64,000 nucleotides of DNA. Origin: Prorocentrum cordatum (Eukaryota > Sar > Dinophyceae > Prorocentrales > Prorocentraceae). The first letter of the stretch is position 1, and the number at the start of each line of letters is the position of its first letter. The notes under the pieces are model-generated. The model saw only the letters and a program-made list of their open reading frames with translations, did not search any database and had not been told where the DNA came from. The translations under genes and the position numbers were made by a program. This document shows, piece by piece, positions 40,176 to 49,429 of the stretch. The stretch is taken from NCBI GenBank assembly GCA_963575745.1, contig CAUYUJ010014620.1, positions 305,006 through 369,005 of the forward strand. Direction: 5' to 3'.

Positions 40176-40973
40176 CTAATTGGTCTTCTGGGGGGGGGTC
40201 CTGGAGCTTGCGGAGCTGTCCCGAGGTCTCGTGGGGCCTCCGGGCTTAGGGCCCTCCTGGGCGATCCTGGCTTTTGGGTCGCGCCGGCCCGAAGGCCTCG
40301 CACGCACTGGCAGAGTAGAGGCAGAGATGTTCTTCTCCAGCAGCATACCCGCAACCTCGCCGAGCAGCGACAATGCGTGCTGCCACTGCCGCCCCTTTCC
40401 GCACGCGATGACGGCGAAAGTGTAGACGACGGTGTTGCTTCGCACGCGTGATCGCTGTGCCTCTCGGAGCAGCCTCAGAGCTGCACCCCATTGCTTCGAG
40501 TCCCCGCAGGTGCTGATGGCAGACGTGAGGGACCCAAAGCTGCGAGGCGCATGGCCCGAGCAGAACATGCTAAGGGCACCCTCACGCAATCGCTGTCTAC
40601 CCAGACCCCCGAAATCGCAGCTATCACGATGTGGGGCCCTGAAACTCTCGACCCCGTCCCCATGCCCTCGCGGGTTATGTATTTCAGTTGCGCCGGGGTC
40701 AAAAGAGGTTGCCCGCCTGCTGGTGTCGAGGAAGACGCGCCATCGTGTTTTTGGCTTCGCGGCCCCGGGAGCCCAAGGAGCACAGTCTGGAGGCACCGCA
40801 CAAGGCTCCCAGACAAAGGGCCCACGCATCGGATGCAGCCGTCCTCCTAGACCTGTCAGACCTCCCGCAACACCGCGCATCCGTAACGCGGGCTGCGCTA
40901 CGACTACAACGACTGGTCCCCATCCACATCCCTCTCCTTCCAATTCCTCCATATCCACTCTCTCCCTCCCCAT
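40176..40973 (-). CDS. Frame with two divergent PPR units
   Basis: A 265-codon frame; residues about 146-220 hold two diverged units, SAISTCGDSKQWGAALRLLR and FAVIACGKGRQWQHALSLLG. They differ from the young-looking fragments elsewhere, and third positions are biased, so this is the best candidate for an exon of a real PPR protein. The N-terminal 140 residues are low-complexity and may not be coding. PPR proteins normally act in organelle RNA processing. Confidence 0.45.
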   Translation of the reverse strand: MGRERVDMEELEGEGCGWGPVVVVVAQPALRMRGVAGGLTGLGGRLHPMRGPFVWEPCAVPPDCAPWAPGAAKPKTRWRVFLDTSRRATSFDPGATEIHNPRGHGDGVESFRAPHRDSCDFGGLGRQRLREGALSMFCSGHAPRSFGSLTSAISTCGDSKQWGAALRLLREAQRSRVRSNTVVYTFAVIACGKGRQWQHALSLLGEVAGMLLEKNISASTLPVRARPSGRRDPKARIAQEGPKPGGPTRPRDSSASSRTPPQKTN

Positions 40974-41113
40974 CTTCTTTTCCCTCGGTTTCCGCTCCCT
41001 TCTCCTTTCTCCCTCTCCCCTCTGCTCCTCTTCCGCACCATCCTTCCTTCACCACTCTCGTCTCCTCCGTTTCCTCCCCCTCCTTCCACGATCTTCCACG
41101 TGTCAAGCCATTT

Positions 41114-41330
41114 TCACTTGGGCAGGACGACCCTTGCGGCCAGCAAGTTTCTGAGGAATGGCACAAGCCATTGGCTTTGCTGACGTTCGCCTTCGGCCAT
41201 GGAAAACGCGTCAAGGCGGCGGTGGTGGTCATGATGAATGCCGTGCCATCGTGTCACACCAGTCACGCCAATGCAAACCAGGTTTCGCAATACTGACCGC
41301 TGGGCGCGCTCCAAACAATCATGCCGCTGC
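41114..41330 (-). CDS. Possible exon, unidentified
   Basis: A minus-strand frame with FSMAEGERQQSQWLVPFLRN and LLAARVVLPK before a stop. Protein-like but short, with only moderate third-position bias. Confidence 0.25.
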
Positions 41331-41389
41331 AAGCAAGGTTCACCACTTCGGTCAAGGAACAACAACTATGTACACTTTTTGCGTCGGCG

Positions 41390-42420
41390 GCTGGGCAGAG
41401 GGCGACTGCTCCGGCGGGCAGGCAACACGGGACATGCTGCATGCAAGGTAAACCCGCGATGCACGAAGGAGGAGGAAGAACCCCGGCGCGACAGGGGGAG
41501 AGGAAGCCGGGCCCACTCAGGCGAGTCGCCGGCTGCGGCGGGGGAAGGGCCGATTCTGCACAAGCCCACACACACCGATTTTGCACAAGCCCATCCTGAG
41601 CCCAGAATCGGTGCATGCGCCTTCGTGGCTTCACCAGGCAGGCATGGACCCAAGAAACGAATGGCCAGGATCGGCTCGTGTGAATTGTTATCCTCGCCCG
41701 ACTCCGGGTATGCAAACATTGCGGCTGCGTGAACTGGTGCTCCTGAACGGTCAGGACTGCTCGACGGCGGCTCCCCCATGCCCCCCGCCGACACCAACCC
41801 CGTCGGGGCCCGGCTCGCGCTATCGTTTTTTTGCTCGGCGGTCGCGAACAAGGCCACCTTGGCAGGAGGAGGGGGAGGACGAGAAGGAGAAGGAGGAGGA
41901 GGAGGAGGAGGAGAAGGAGGGAGGAGAGAGGATTGTCTTAACATCCAACTCCGCTGGCAACACGTTTGGGGCAACCAGGAGAAACCTGTGGGGATGGCTG
42001 ACACCGAACGGACAACACCCAACTCAGGCCAAAACTCGGACGACAACCCCAAGCGAACGTGGGCAGCTTGCACGAGCGGCCTGGCGTCCTCCTCCTCATC
42101 ACGCAGACTGCCTCTGACAACTTGCAAAGTCACGCTCTCGTTTCCCCCCTCCTCCTCCTCATTGTGAATGGAAGGGGGCGCGCCAAAACCTTCAACTCGC
42201 GAGCAGCTTCTATCGAAACCCCATCGAACCCCGTGTTTCCCTTGAAGAACTATGTGCTTCCACCTCTGGGCATTGCCGCGGGTCGGGCGTCCGCACGGCT
42301 GGCCCAAACGGGCCGGATGTTCCAGGGTGAATGCTGCTATGCAGCCTACACGGATGGACAGTGCGCGAACCACCTGAGCAGTCGATTGAATTCAACCTGT
42401 CCCCTGGAGCTGACTCCTTC
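41390..42420. other. Unassigned, with small GGA tract
   Basis: A GGA/GAA tract at 41864-41930 and otherwise mixed DNA. Long frames exist on both strands without a convincing codon signal. Confidence 0.35.
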
Positions 42421-42424
42421 TAAA

Positions 42425-42575
42425 GAAGCAGGCACTTCCACTGCGCATCCTTGAGCGGGGGGGCGTCGGGCAGCAACCGCGCTTGAAATTTGCCTGAGAC
42501 TTGATGCGGAGACAGGTCGAGCAGCGCCAGTTGGCCTTGTTCCAAAGCCACGCGCGCTGCCATGGCCCACTCTCC
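42425..42575 (-). CDS. Possible exon with Cys-rich motif
   Basis: About 45 codons with markedly G/C third positions, including WQRAWLWNKANWRCSTCLRI and a following CC. The W-x-C-x-x-C pattern could be half of a zinc ribbon, but the second pair is not of standard spacing. Minus strand, consistent with its neighbours. Confidence 0.35.
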
Positions 42576-42907
42576 CGAATTGGCCCTGGGGCAGCCCCTG
42601 GACCGACTAGGTCGAACCCCGAGAGAGGTCCAGGAACGGCCACGGGGGAGGGCTCGCGCAGCAAGCCTGCGCGCAGCTTTGGATGCCTCGCCCTGCCGGG
42701 ATGCAATGCGAAATTCGGCCTCCGCGACGGCAGCGCGGGCTTGGAGACATAGCCGAGTTGCAGCATTTACGGCGTCACCCCCTACCGTTTCCCATCGCTG
42801 CTGACATGTCAGCCACGGGTCATCTGGACCAGTTCCTTTACATGACTCAGCGAGCGAAGATGCGATCGCTCAGACAAGCAGGCGCTGAACTGGAAACGAC
42901 ATTAGTG

Positions 42908-43068
42908 AAGGGGAACTGGGACACACAAATAAATACACACAGATCAAAATATCTCCCATATTTTCCCATATGTTCTGGGTTTTTGCCTTCCCCCTCACTT
43001 CACATATTTTCCCATATTTTCTGGGAATCGCAGATTAATTGTGTCTGTGTGTTTTTTTTCCCTCCTGA
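42908..43068 (+). repeat. Dispersed repeat D, copy 3
   Basis: Close to copy 1: GGGACACACAAATAAATACA, two CATATTTTCCCATAT modules and TTAATTGTGTCTGTGTGTTT. Confidence 0.75.
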
Positions 43069-43379
43069 ATTAGAACAATCAGAAAAACCACGGGTCGGCA
43101 CCGCGGCGCCCCAGGCCGCCATGGCCAACGCCCCGGACTCACCAGCCTGAGGAGTTCGAGGCGCAGGGCCCCAAACAGGGCCTCGGGCCGAAACCTGCGC
43201 CTGAGCATATGGATTTGAAGTTGCACGCCCCTCACGGCGCACGACTGAGCTCACGAAGTGCACGCCTGGAGCACGAGCCGCCCACGAATGCGTCGCCTTG
43301 GACCTGGCCAGCAGGAAGTCCTGGATGACCTGCCCCACGGAGAGCGACCCCCCCCAGAATTGCGGGGGCGCGGGGCGAC

Positions 43380-43690
43380 GTCTCCAGAACGGGCGAGAAG
43401 TGCCTTAGTGAACAAGGCGGCGTCCCTAACCTCATTTCTGTCGGCATTAGAGACGGCGTGGATGATCTCGACTCTCGCGTCATCCGATCGGATCTCCGAA
43501 ACAGCGGTGCACCCCCGGACACGACGCCAAACGCCATCAAAGCAGAAGCGGCAGAGATCGCAGCGCGGCTGCGATCCTTGAACCACAGGGCCCCGCACTT
43601 GAGGGGCGCGACACAGCCTTTCTCGCAGCGCGTGCACTCGGGGAAACGAATCAGAGACGATGCGACATCGTAGCAGGCGCGCCCAGGGAA
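43380..43690 (-). CDS. Candidate exon(s), Cys-rich, unidentified gene
   Basis: Two protein-like readings in adjacent frames: FPECTRCEKGCVAPLKCGAL and CDLCRFCFDGVWRRVRGC followed by AVSEIRSDDARVEIIHAVSN. They overlap near 43520-43590, so an intron, an indel or a false reading must separate them. Three CxxC-type pairs suggest metal binding. 3' member of a chain of minus-strand candidate exons from 44.9 to 43.3 kb. Confidence 0.35.
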
Positions 43691-43984
43691 ATTCAAGTTC
43701 CCGGCCGCAGCTGACAAGGCAAGGGGAGACAGCGGCGAGGTGTATTTCTGCCTGGAAGACGCCAGCGACAATCGCGCTGCTGGACATGCAAAACCGACAC
43801 CGAGCCACGAAAGCCTCAACGCAGACAGGGGCCCCGCGACATCTCACCAGGAACGCGAATCCCTCGCAAGGCGAGCAGCAGATCCCCAAGTGTCCCTCAA
43901 CGCGTTGAAAAATGAATGATTGCCTGGCGATCTCACCTGTGCTGCGAGGACCCACGTCGAGCATCTGACAGCAGGTGAGACGGC

Positions 43985-44170
43985 GCTGAACCAGGCAGGA
44001 CGGGTCGGACTCCGAGATGACAGCGGAAGTGAGCGAGCGAGCGCTAGCACTGGGGCGGAGAACAGGGCCTGCGCTGCGACGTACGCCTGCCAACTCATGA
44101 TCAGAAACACAATGAACTTCAGCTCCGCGGAACAGGCCAGCACGACGGCCGCTTCGGTGCGCCTCCTCGA
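43985..44170 (-). CDS. Candidate exon with membrane segment
   Basis: Includes TEAAVVLACSAELKFIVFLI and MSWQAYVAAQALFSAPVLAL, with mainly G/C third positions. The hydrophobic run is long enough for one or two membrane helices. Likely part of the same minus-strand gene as its neighbours; function unknown. Confidence 0.42.
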
Positions 44171-44249
44171 GGCCACGTTACATATCCTGAGACGCTTGGC
44201 TCTCTGACGGGGAACCTGCTTCCGCCTTTGGAATGCCTTCCCGTCACCT

Positions 44250-44460
44250 CGGCGACGACGGCAGGTCCTCGCCGCGCCCCCGACCCCCAAGCTGCGGGCG
44301 GACACCTCGGGCCGCGCGCCACCGAGGCCGCGCAGCGCAGCGAAGATCCCCTCGCCCACCTGGGCCCGATGGAAAGCGTATCCTGCGCGCAAATGCCCCC
44401 AATGTCTTCCGCCGGGACCAACGCGAGAGCGGCGGGGCGCTCGATCATGTCCCGCTAAAT
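44250..44460 (-). CDS. Candidate exon, two readings
   Basis: One frame starts MIERPAALALVPAEDIGGIC, the next gives HRAQVGEGIFAALRGLGGAR; both have strong third-position G/C bias over different parts. A splice junction or an indel near 44370 would reconcile them. Confidence 0.38.
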
Positions 44461-44639
44461 TTGGGGGAGCCGGTAGATGAAGGTCCGCTGTCATCTATGC
44501 AAATGTCGAAAAATGCGGGAACGTGGAACACATCTGTGCCGGGGCGATGCAAACTCGAAAATGCGACGCGGCCATCGAAGACCCAAGAATAACCCCAACC
44601 ATCGCAGGGAGAAAAAACCATGGACTATATGTCAAGTAT

Positions 44640-44895
44640 GCCCCATCACCACGCATTCAAAGACGCTGCAGACCTCCAATTTCCGCCAGGAGATCTGGGC
44701 AGGATAACCAATGGCATCACGCCTGTGATCGAGCTCTTCCAAAGACATCTTCGCGTAAAACTTTTGAATGTCCCGCGCGACCTCGCGGGCGACGGCGCCG
44801 CGATGGCCCCCGGCGCTAGGGGGGCGCGGTCGCCCCCGAACGGCGTCTTCACAGCGAACGGCCTCAAGCCAAATGACATACGCCGCTTCGGCAAA
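44640..44895 (-). CDS. Candidate exon, unidentified
   Basis: Includes DPFAEAAYVIWLEAVRCEDA and REVARDIQKFYAKMSLEELD, then GYPAQISWRKLEVCSVFECV. The helical, charged C-terminal half is the most protein-like stretch in this part of the window. It abuts the GA-rich tract on its 5' side. No family recognised. Confidence 0.45.
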
Positions 44896-44909
44896 TGGGT
44901 CCGCTGCTA

Positions 44910-44910
44910 T

Positions 44911-44953
<43 letters not shown>

Positions 44954-45121
44954 AAAAAAAAAAAAAAGGAAAAGCAAAAAAAACAAAGAAAAGAGATAGA
45001 AGAAAGAGAAAGAGAAAAGAAAGAGAAAGAGAGAAGAGATAGAAAAGAGGAGAGAGAGAGGGGGAGCAGAGAGGAGTGAGAGGAGGAGAGAGAGAGAGAG
45101 AGAGAGAAAGAAGAAAAAAAA

Positions 45122-45168
<47 letters not shown>

Positions 45169-45215
45169 AAGAGAGAAAGAGAGAGAGAGAGAGAAAGAAA
45201 GAGAAAAGATAAAGG

Positions 45216-45246
<31 letters not shown>

Positions 45247-45262
45247 AAATAAAGAAAAAAAC
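44910..45262. repeat. GA-rich tract
   Basis: About 350 bp of (GA)n with A-runs and GAAA words; nearly all purine on the plus strand. Confidence 0.93.
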
Positions 45263-45414
45263 AAATCCTGGCGAAGGACCCAACCAGATGCAGTTGCGAG
45301 TACCGCAATTGTGAATATCTTCTTCGACGGCGCTCCCTATGGGGCCACGAACCGTATGAGGGGTGTGCCGAAATCTGTGCGGTGGGCGCATGGGAGCGCA
45401 GCCACTGGGGCCTT
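45263..45414 (-). repeat. Second locus of the 78-bp minisatellite, inverted
   Basis: Carries the same terminal module as 2061-2128, in reverse, followed by TTCGTGGCCCCATAGGGAGC-type minisatellite DNA read on the minus strand. The assembly breaks (gap) immediately inside the array. Confidence 0.7.
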
Positions 45415-45514
45415 NNNNNNNNNNNNNNNNNNNNNNNNNNNNNNNNNNNNNNNNNNNNNNNNNNNNNNNNNNNNNNNNNNNNNNNNNNNNNNNNNNNNNN
45501 NNNNNNNNNNNNNN
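45415..45514. other. Assembly gap (100 N)
   Basis: Exactly 100 N, the usual placeholder for a gap of unknown size. It starts inside the minisatellite, so a longer array is probably missing. Confidence 0.99.
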
Positions 45515-45645
45515 CTATGCTAAAGCTCAGCGAAGCTAAGATGAAGGTAAGCTAGCTAAGATAAACCTGAGCTAAGATGAACCTACGCTAAGCTAAAATG
45601 AAATAAGCTAAGCTAAGATGAGATAAGCAACGCTAAGCTAAAGGG
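45515..45645. repeat. GCTAA-type short tandem repeat
   Basis: Degenerate units of AAGCTAAGATGA and GCTAAGCTAA directly after the gap. Confidence 0.8.
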
Positions 45646-45747
45646 ACGTAACTGGGGGAACTGCGGGGCGGATACTGGGGGAACCGCCCGGGGCGGGCCC
45701 CATTGCCCGGCCCTTTAAGCACACCGAGTAAGAACACTTCTAGGCAG

Positions 45748-45891
45748 AGCCTGGGTAGGGAACAAATAAAAAGATTCCCTATATTCTCCCATCTTTTCTA
45801 GGGTTTTGTCTTCCCCCCCCCCTTCCCATATCTTCCCAGATTGTCCTGGGAGTGAACGATTCCTTGTGTCTGTGTTTTGCTTCCCCTCCTG
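45748..45891 (+). repeat. Dispersed repeat D, copy 4
   Basis: The most diverged copy; keeps AACAAATAAA, CCCATCTTTTCTAGGGTTTT, CTTCCCATATCTTCCCAGA and CTTGTGTCTGTGTTTTG. Confidence 0.62.
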
Positions 45892-45899
45892 ACCGACGT

Positions 45900-46370
45900 A
45901 AGCACAGGCAGGGCCTGGTGACCACGGCACTCGGACGGGGCCGTGGCCCGCGCGCGCCTCGCCACGGGGCGGGCGAGCGGCGCAGGGCGAGCGGGTGCGC
46001 CCGCCGCCCGCCGCGGGTGCGGGCCGCGGCGCGCGCGAGTCCGGGGGGAGCCTCTCGGGCGCGCGAGCCCCCGAGGTGAGCACGGCCGCGCCCACGGGCG
46101 CCTGGCGCCGCGGGGCGCCCACGTGCGAGCCCCCGATGAGAGCGCAGCCGCCCCACGCGCGTCCGGCTCCTCGGGGACGGACAGAACCCCCTTTCGTAAA
46201 ACGTGGCTTCGTGAGAACGACACCCCGGGCCCAAACCCGGCGGGCCCAGACCTGACAAGTGACGGCCGCGACGCCCTCTCGAGGACCGAAAACGGACGAT
46301 TCACTCATCGACGCGTCGGGGTGGGGGTTCTGTCCACCCCCGAGTGAACCTGGGGAGCCTCTCGGACGTG
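45900..46370 (-). CDS. GC-rich block with two copies of an exon-like module
   Basis: The peptide motif GAAVLTSGARAPERLP here and GAAELSSGARTSERLP at about 46360-46410 are read on the minus strand about 330 bp apart, so a module of at least 60 bp is duplicated. Extreme GC content makes codon bias uninformative. Possibly duplicated exons. Confidence 0.28.
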
Positions 46371-46530
46371 CGAGCCCCCGAGGAGAGCTCGGCCGCGCCC
46401 ACGTGCGCCTCTGGCCCCTGGGGCGAACGCCACCGCACTGCTGCCAGCGCCCGCGCCACGGAGGGCCCCGTCGATGAGTAGTCTAGCGGCACTGAAGGGC
46501 ACGGCGTCGACGCCCTGGCTGGGCTCGACG
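46371..46530 (-). CDS. Candidate exon
   Basis: VEPSQGVDAVPFSAARLLID then GALRGAGAGSSAVAFAPGAR, with nearly all third positions G or C. Ends toward the duplicated module. No family recognised. Confidence 0.4.
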
Positions 46531-46579
46531 CGCACGCTTCTGGATGCCCACGCGCTTGTCGGCGTTTGGTGCTGCTCAC

Positions 46580-46750
46580 CCGCCGTGGCCCGTGCAGGGC
46601 CTCGCGCAGTTCAGCCGTCGTCGCGCTGGCGATGACGATGTGCGCCGCCGCGTGCATTGCCATTTTGGGACGGCACGGAGGCGCGAGCGAGCGGAGCTGC
46701 TGAGCGAGCAGCACGTCCTGCATCGACGGCAGCGCGGCCCAGGCGGAACG
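46580..46750 (-). CDS. Candidate 57-codon internal exon with splice borders
   Basis: Exactly 171 nt between an AG at the 5' border (CATGAG before CGT) and a canonical donor GTGAGC after CGG. In that frame it encodes a 57-residue peptide including QDVLLAQQLRSLAPPCRPKM and MHAAAHIVIASATTAELREA, with about 90 percent G/C at third positions. Borders, phase and bias agree, which makes this one of the best exon calls in the window. Function unknown. Confidence 0.52.
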
Positions 46751-46929
46751 CTCATGTCATGTTCTGCCACGCTTAGCATGCTCTGGCCTGCGCTGCGTCC
46801 AACTTGCCAAATTGAATCGAAAGCGGCTGGTCGACAGGAACCGTTCTTCAGGCTCGGCCTGCTCCCCAACGTGCCGGGGGGCGCGCGGTCCCGTGCCATG
46901 TCGAGCGTGACAAAAGCCAATCGGGGGTC

Positions 46930-47110
46930 CTCTGACCCGGGTCAATCCAGACCCGGGTCAGTCAGGCCTTGCAGGATCCTGCAAAACCCTGCAAAATCCT
47001 GCACCCAAACCCGGGTCAATGCGAAGGATCCTGCAAGATCCTGCAGGATCCTGCACCCAAACCCGGGTCAATGCGACCCTGGCCCTGCAGGATCCTGCAA
47101 GGTCGGGGCG
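46930..47110. repeat. CCCGGGTCAAT / GCAGGATCCTGCA repeat
   Basis: Alternating palindromic words ACCCGGGTCA and TGCAGGATCCTGCA, about seven of each type, at irregular 15-50-bp spacing. Confidence 0.8.
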
Positions 47111-47529
47111 CTCTGGCTGACCCCCGTTTGCACTGACCCCCGTCTCGAGGCTCCCGAGCCAAGGAACTGCTCACTGCACCGGTCTTGCAGACGTGCTGCA
47201 GCGGATTGCTGCGTGGATTTCTGCGTGGATTTTTGCCCGAAGCGGCGAGCGAAAAACGAAGTGAATTTCGCGTGGATTCTGTGTGGGCTTCTTTCCGAGC
47301 CAGAAAAAATCCGCACGAACTTCATAGCGAAATCCAGAACGACATGCTCCAGGACACCCTGGGCCCACCCGATCGCTTTCCGAACGACATCCGCTCTGCG
47401 ATGAGAGCGCCAAGGAACTGCGCAAGAGGCCCGGGCCAGTTGCTGCGGCCACGCGGGAGGAGCGGGAGGAGAGCACGCAGGCCCGGCGGCAGCGGCCGAG
47501 GCAACGTGACAACGAGAGGGCGCGCGCCA

Positions 47530-47664
47530 GAGGCAAAGTTCTCGATGTCGGAGTGCCAGAACTTGCTCACCTCGACCATGCCGAGGTTGCAGAAGATGAC
47601 CGCCGCCAGCGCCATGATGACGGCCTCCAGGGCCCTCTCGCTGAAGAACACCAGGAGCACACCT
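47530..47664 (-). CDS. Candidate exon with membrane helix
   Basis: Follows GTTGCAG on its 5' side and reads GVLLVFFSERALEAVIMALA then AVIFCNLGMVEVSKFWHSDI, ENF. Almost every third position is G or C. The hydrophobic run is typical of a membrane segment. A GTGAGC word inside (after GTCGAG) could be a donor, which would shorten the exon. Likely part of an unidentified membrane protein. Confidence 0.5.
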
Positions 47665-47784
47665 CTGCAACGAGCGAGGCCAAGCGATAGAGGGTCCAAC
47701 GGGGGAGTGCCAACTTGGTCGGGATGGCACGGTTCACAGTGCATACAAAAACTCCTTGCGTGCGTACACATACCCCATCGACAG

Positions 47785-47925
47785 GATAGAGAGAGAGAGA
47801 GAGAAAGAAGAACACACAAAAATATAGTGGGGAAACGAGAGGAGAAGGAAAGAGGGAAAGAGAGAGAGGGAGGGAGGGAGAGGGAGAGAGAAAGAGGGAG
47901 AGGGAGAATGAGAGAGAGGGGACGC
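47785..47925. repeat. GA-rich tract
   Basis: (GA)n and GGGA words, mostly purine on the plus strand. Confidence 0.9.
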
Positions 47926-48640
47926 AAACTTGTAGCGGTGTACAAGTACCTGTGGCCTCGGGATCCAGAACGCGTCGTAATCTCTATGGTCTCGGAAACG
48001 CGAATGCGCCGCAACCCCGGGAGAGCATCGCGGCAAGATGGCCCCCTAAACCCCCCATCGTGCGGTCCGCAAATCCCTCCAACGCCCCCCCCCCCACCCA
48101 CCCCCCTCACACCCCTAACAAAAAACAGGATCCATGAAACAACTCGAAGAAGCCAACGCCCAGGAGGCTTCCAAGGAGGCCCAAAAAGATCCCCGCAACT
48201 GGCGCGGAGGAAGAGGACGGACCAACAACAAATGCACGCAAGCAGCACGACGGGTAATGGCAAACAACACACGGAATCGGAATACGTAAATCGGCGAAAT
48301 GGCGTAAACCCAGTGTCTAAAACCCCCCCCAAAAATGGTTGTGGCCTCGGGAGTGCAGATGCGCCGTAATATACAAAATGGAGTGCGGTTTCGCGGGCGC
48401 GAGCGCGACGTACTTTGCCTAGGAGAATCGCCGAGGGGGCGCGCGATGTCATAATCCCACCGGACTTTTAGGGCGTAAGTGTGTGAATCGTTTCCCATAC
48501 AGCCCCGTTCTACCCCTTCGAAGCAGGGTTATTCCTAATGTGTATACACCCGTTTTGGAATCATGACGACCCCACACGCCATCCCTACCAGAAGAAAGAG
48601 AGAGAACCAAAAAAAACGCTAGCCAGCGCAGGCCCTCCAT
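47926..48640. other. Unassigned segment
   Basis: Mixed DNA with one C-run near 48086. Two sentences of similar sequence, TGTGGCCTCGGGATCCAGAA and TGTGGCCTCGGGAGTGCAGA, occur at about 47950 and 48340. Confidence 0.4.
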
Positions 48641-48644
48641 ACAG

Positions 48645-48868
48645 TGTTTCTAGCGACACATGCTGTGCAATACATGTGGAACAATATCTGTGGTGCAACA
48701 TATGTGGCGCCGTATACCCGGTCCGATATATGAGGTGCAATATGTGGTGTGTGATCTATGTCGTGCAACCTGCGTCGACTGATCTAGGTTGAGCAATACG
48801 TGTGGTGCTATTTATGTGGTGTGGTCTATGTGGTAAATCTAAATGATACCGGAGAAAAAACACAATCA
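48645..48868. repeat. 15-bp degenerate minisatellite, left part
   Basis: Units of the type TGTGGTGCAATCTAC, also with CGTGCAAC variants. Interrupted by the next two arrays and resumed at 49430. Confidence 0.78.
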
Positions 48869-49192
48869 TACTGTTGATGGGGCTATGGGGCTATACGACT
48901 ATGTTTCTATAGGGCTATGGGGCTATAGGGCTATATGGGCTATATGGCTATAGGACTATAGGGCGATGGGGCTATAGAACTATAGGGCTATAGAGCTATA
49001 GGGCTATAGGGCTATAAGGCTCTAAAGCTATAGGACTCTAGGGCTATAGGGCCATGGAGCTATAGGGCTATAAGGCTATAGGGTTGTAGGGCTATAGGGC
49101 TATAGGGCTATAAGGCTATATGGGCTATATGGTCCACTGGGCTATTGGGCTATAGAGCTATAAGGCTATAAGGCTATATGGCTATAGAATAC
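48869..49192. repeat. GGGCTATAG 9-bp array
   Basis: About 35 imperfect 9-bp units (GGGCTATAG, with GGACTATAG, AGGCTATAT). Contains the palindrome CTATAG in most units. Confidence 0.92.
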
Positions 49193-49380
49193 CCGGGCAC
49201 CCCCGGGCACCTCCGGGCACCCCCCCCCGAGCACCCGGGCACCCGGGCACCCACTGGCAGCCCCGGGCACCCGGGCACCCGGCCACTGGCCACCGAAATC
49301 GGGCACCCGGGCACCCCCGGGCACCCCCAAGCACCCCCGGGCACCCCCGGGCACCCGGCCGCCGGCCACCAAATCGGCGC
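49190..49380. repeat. CCCGGGCAC array
   Basis: Units CCCGGGCACCC and CCGGGCACC of 9-10 bp, directly joined to the previous array. Confidence 0.9.
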
Positions 49381-49429
49381 CGCACCTCACCTAACCATAT
49401 GAATCCGCTAGGACCCCTACAGAGGCAAG

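Noticed and set aside
46655-46680. GCCATTTTGG, part of the spliced-leader sequence
   Set aside because: Ten bases only; it lies inside an exon-like block on the opposite strand.
48869-49192. GGGCTATAG array as a telomere-like repeat
   Set aside because: Not TTTAGGG or a known variant, internal, and embedded in another satellite.
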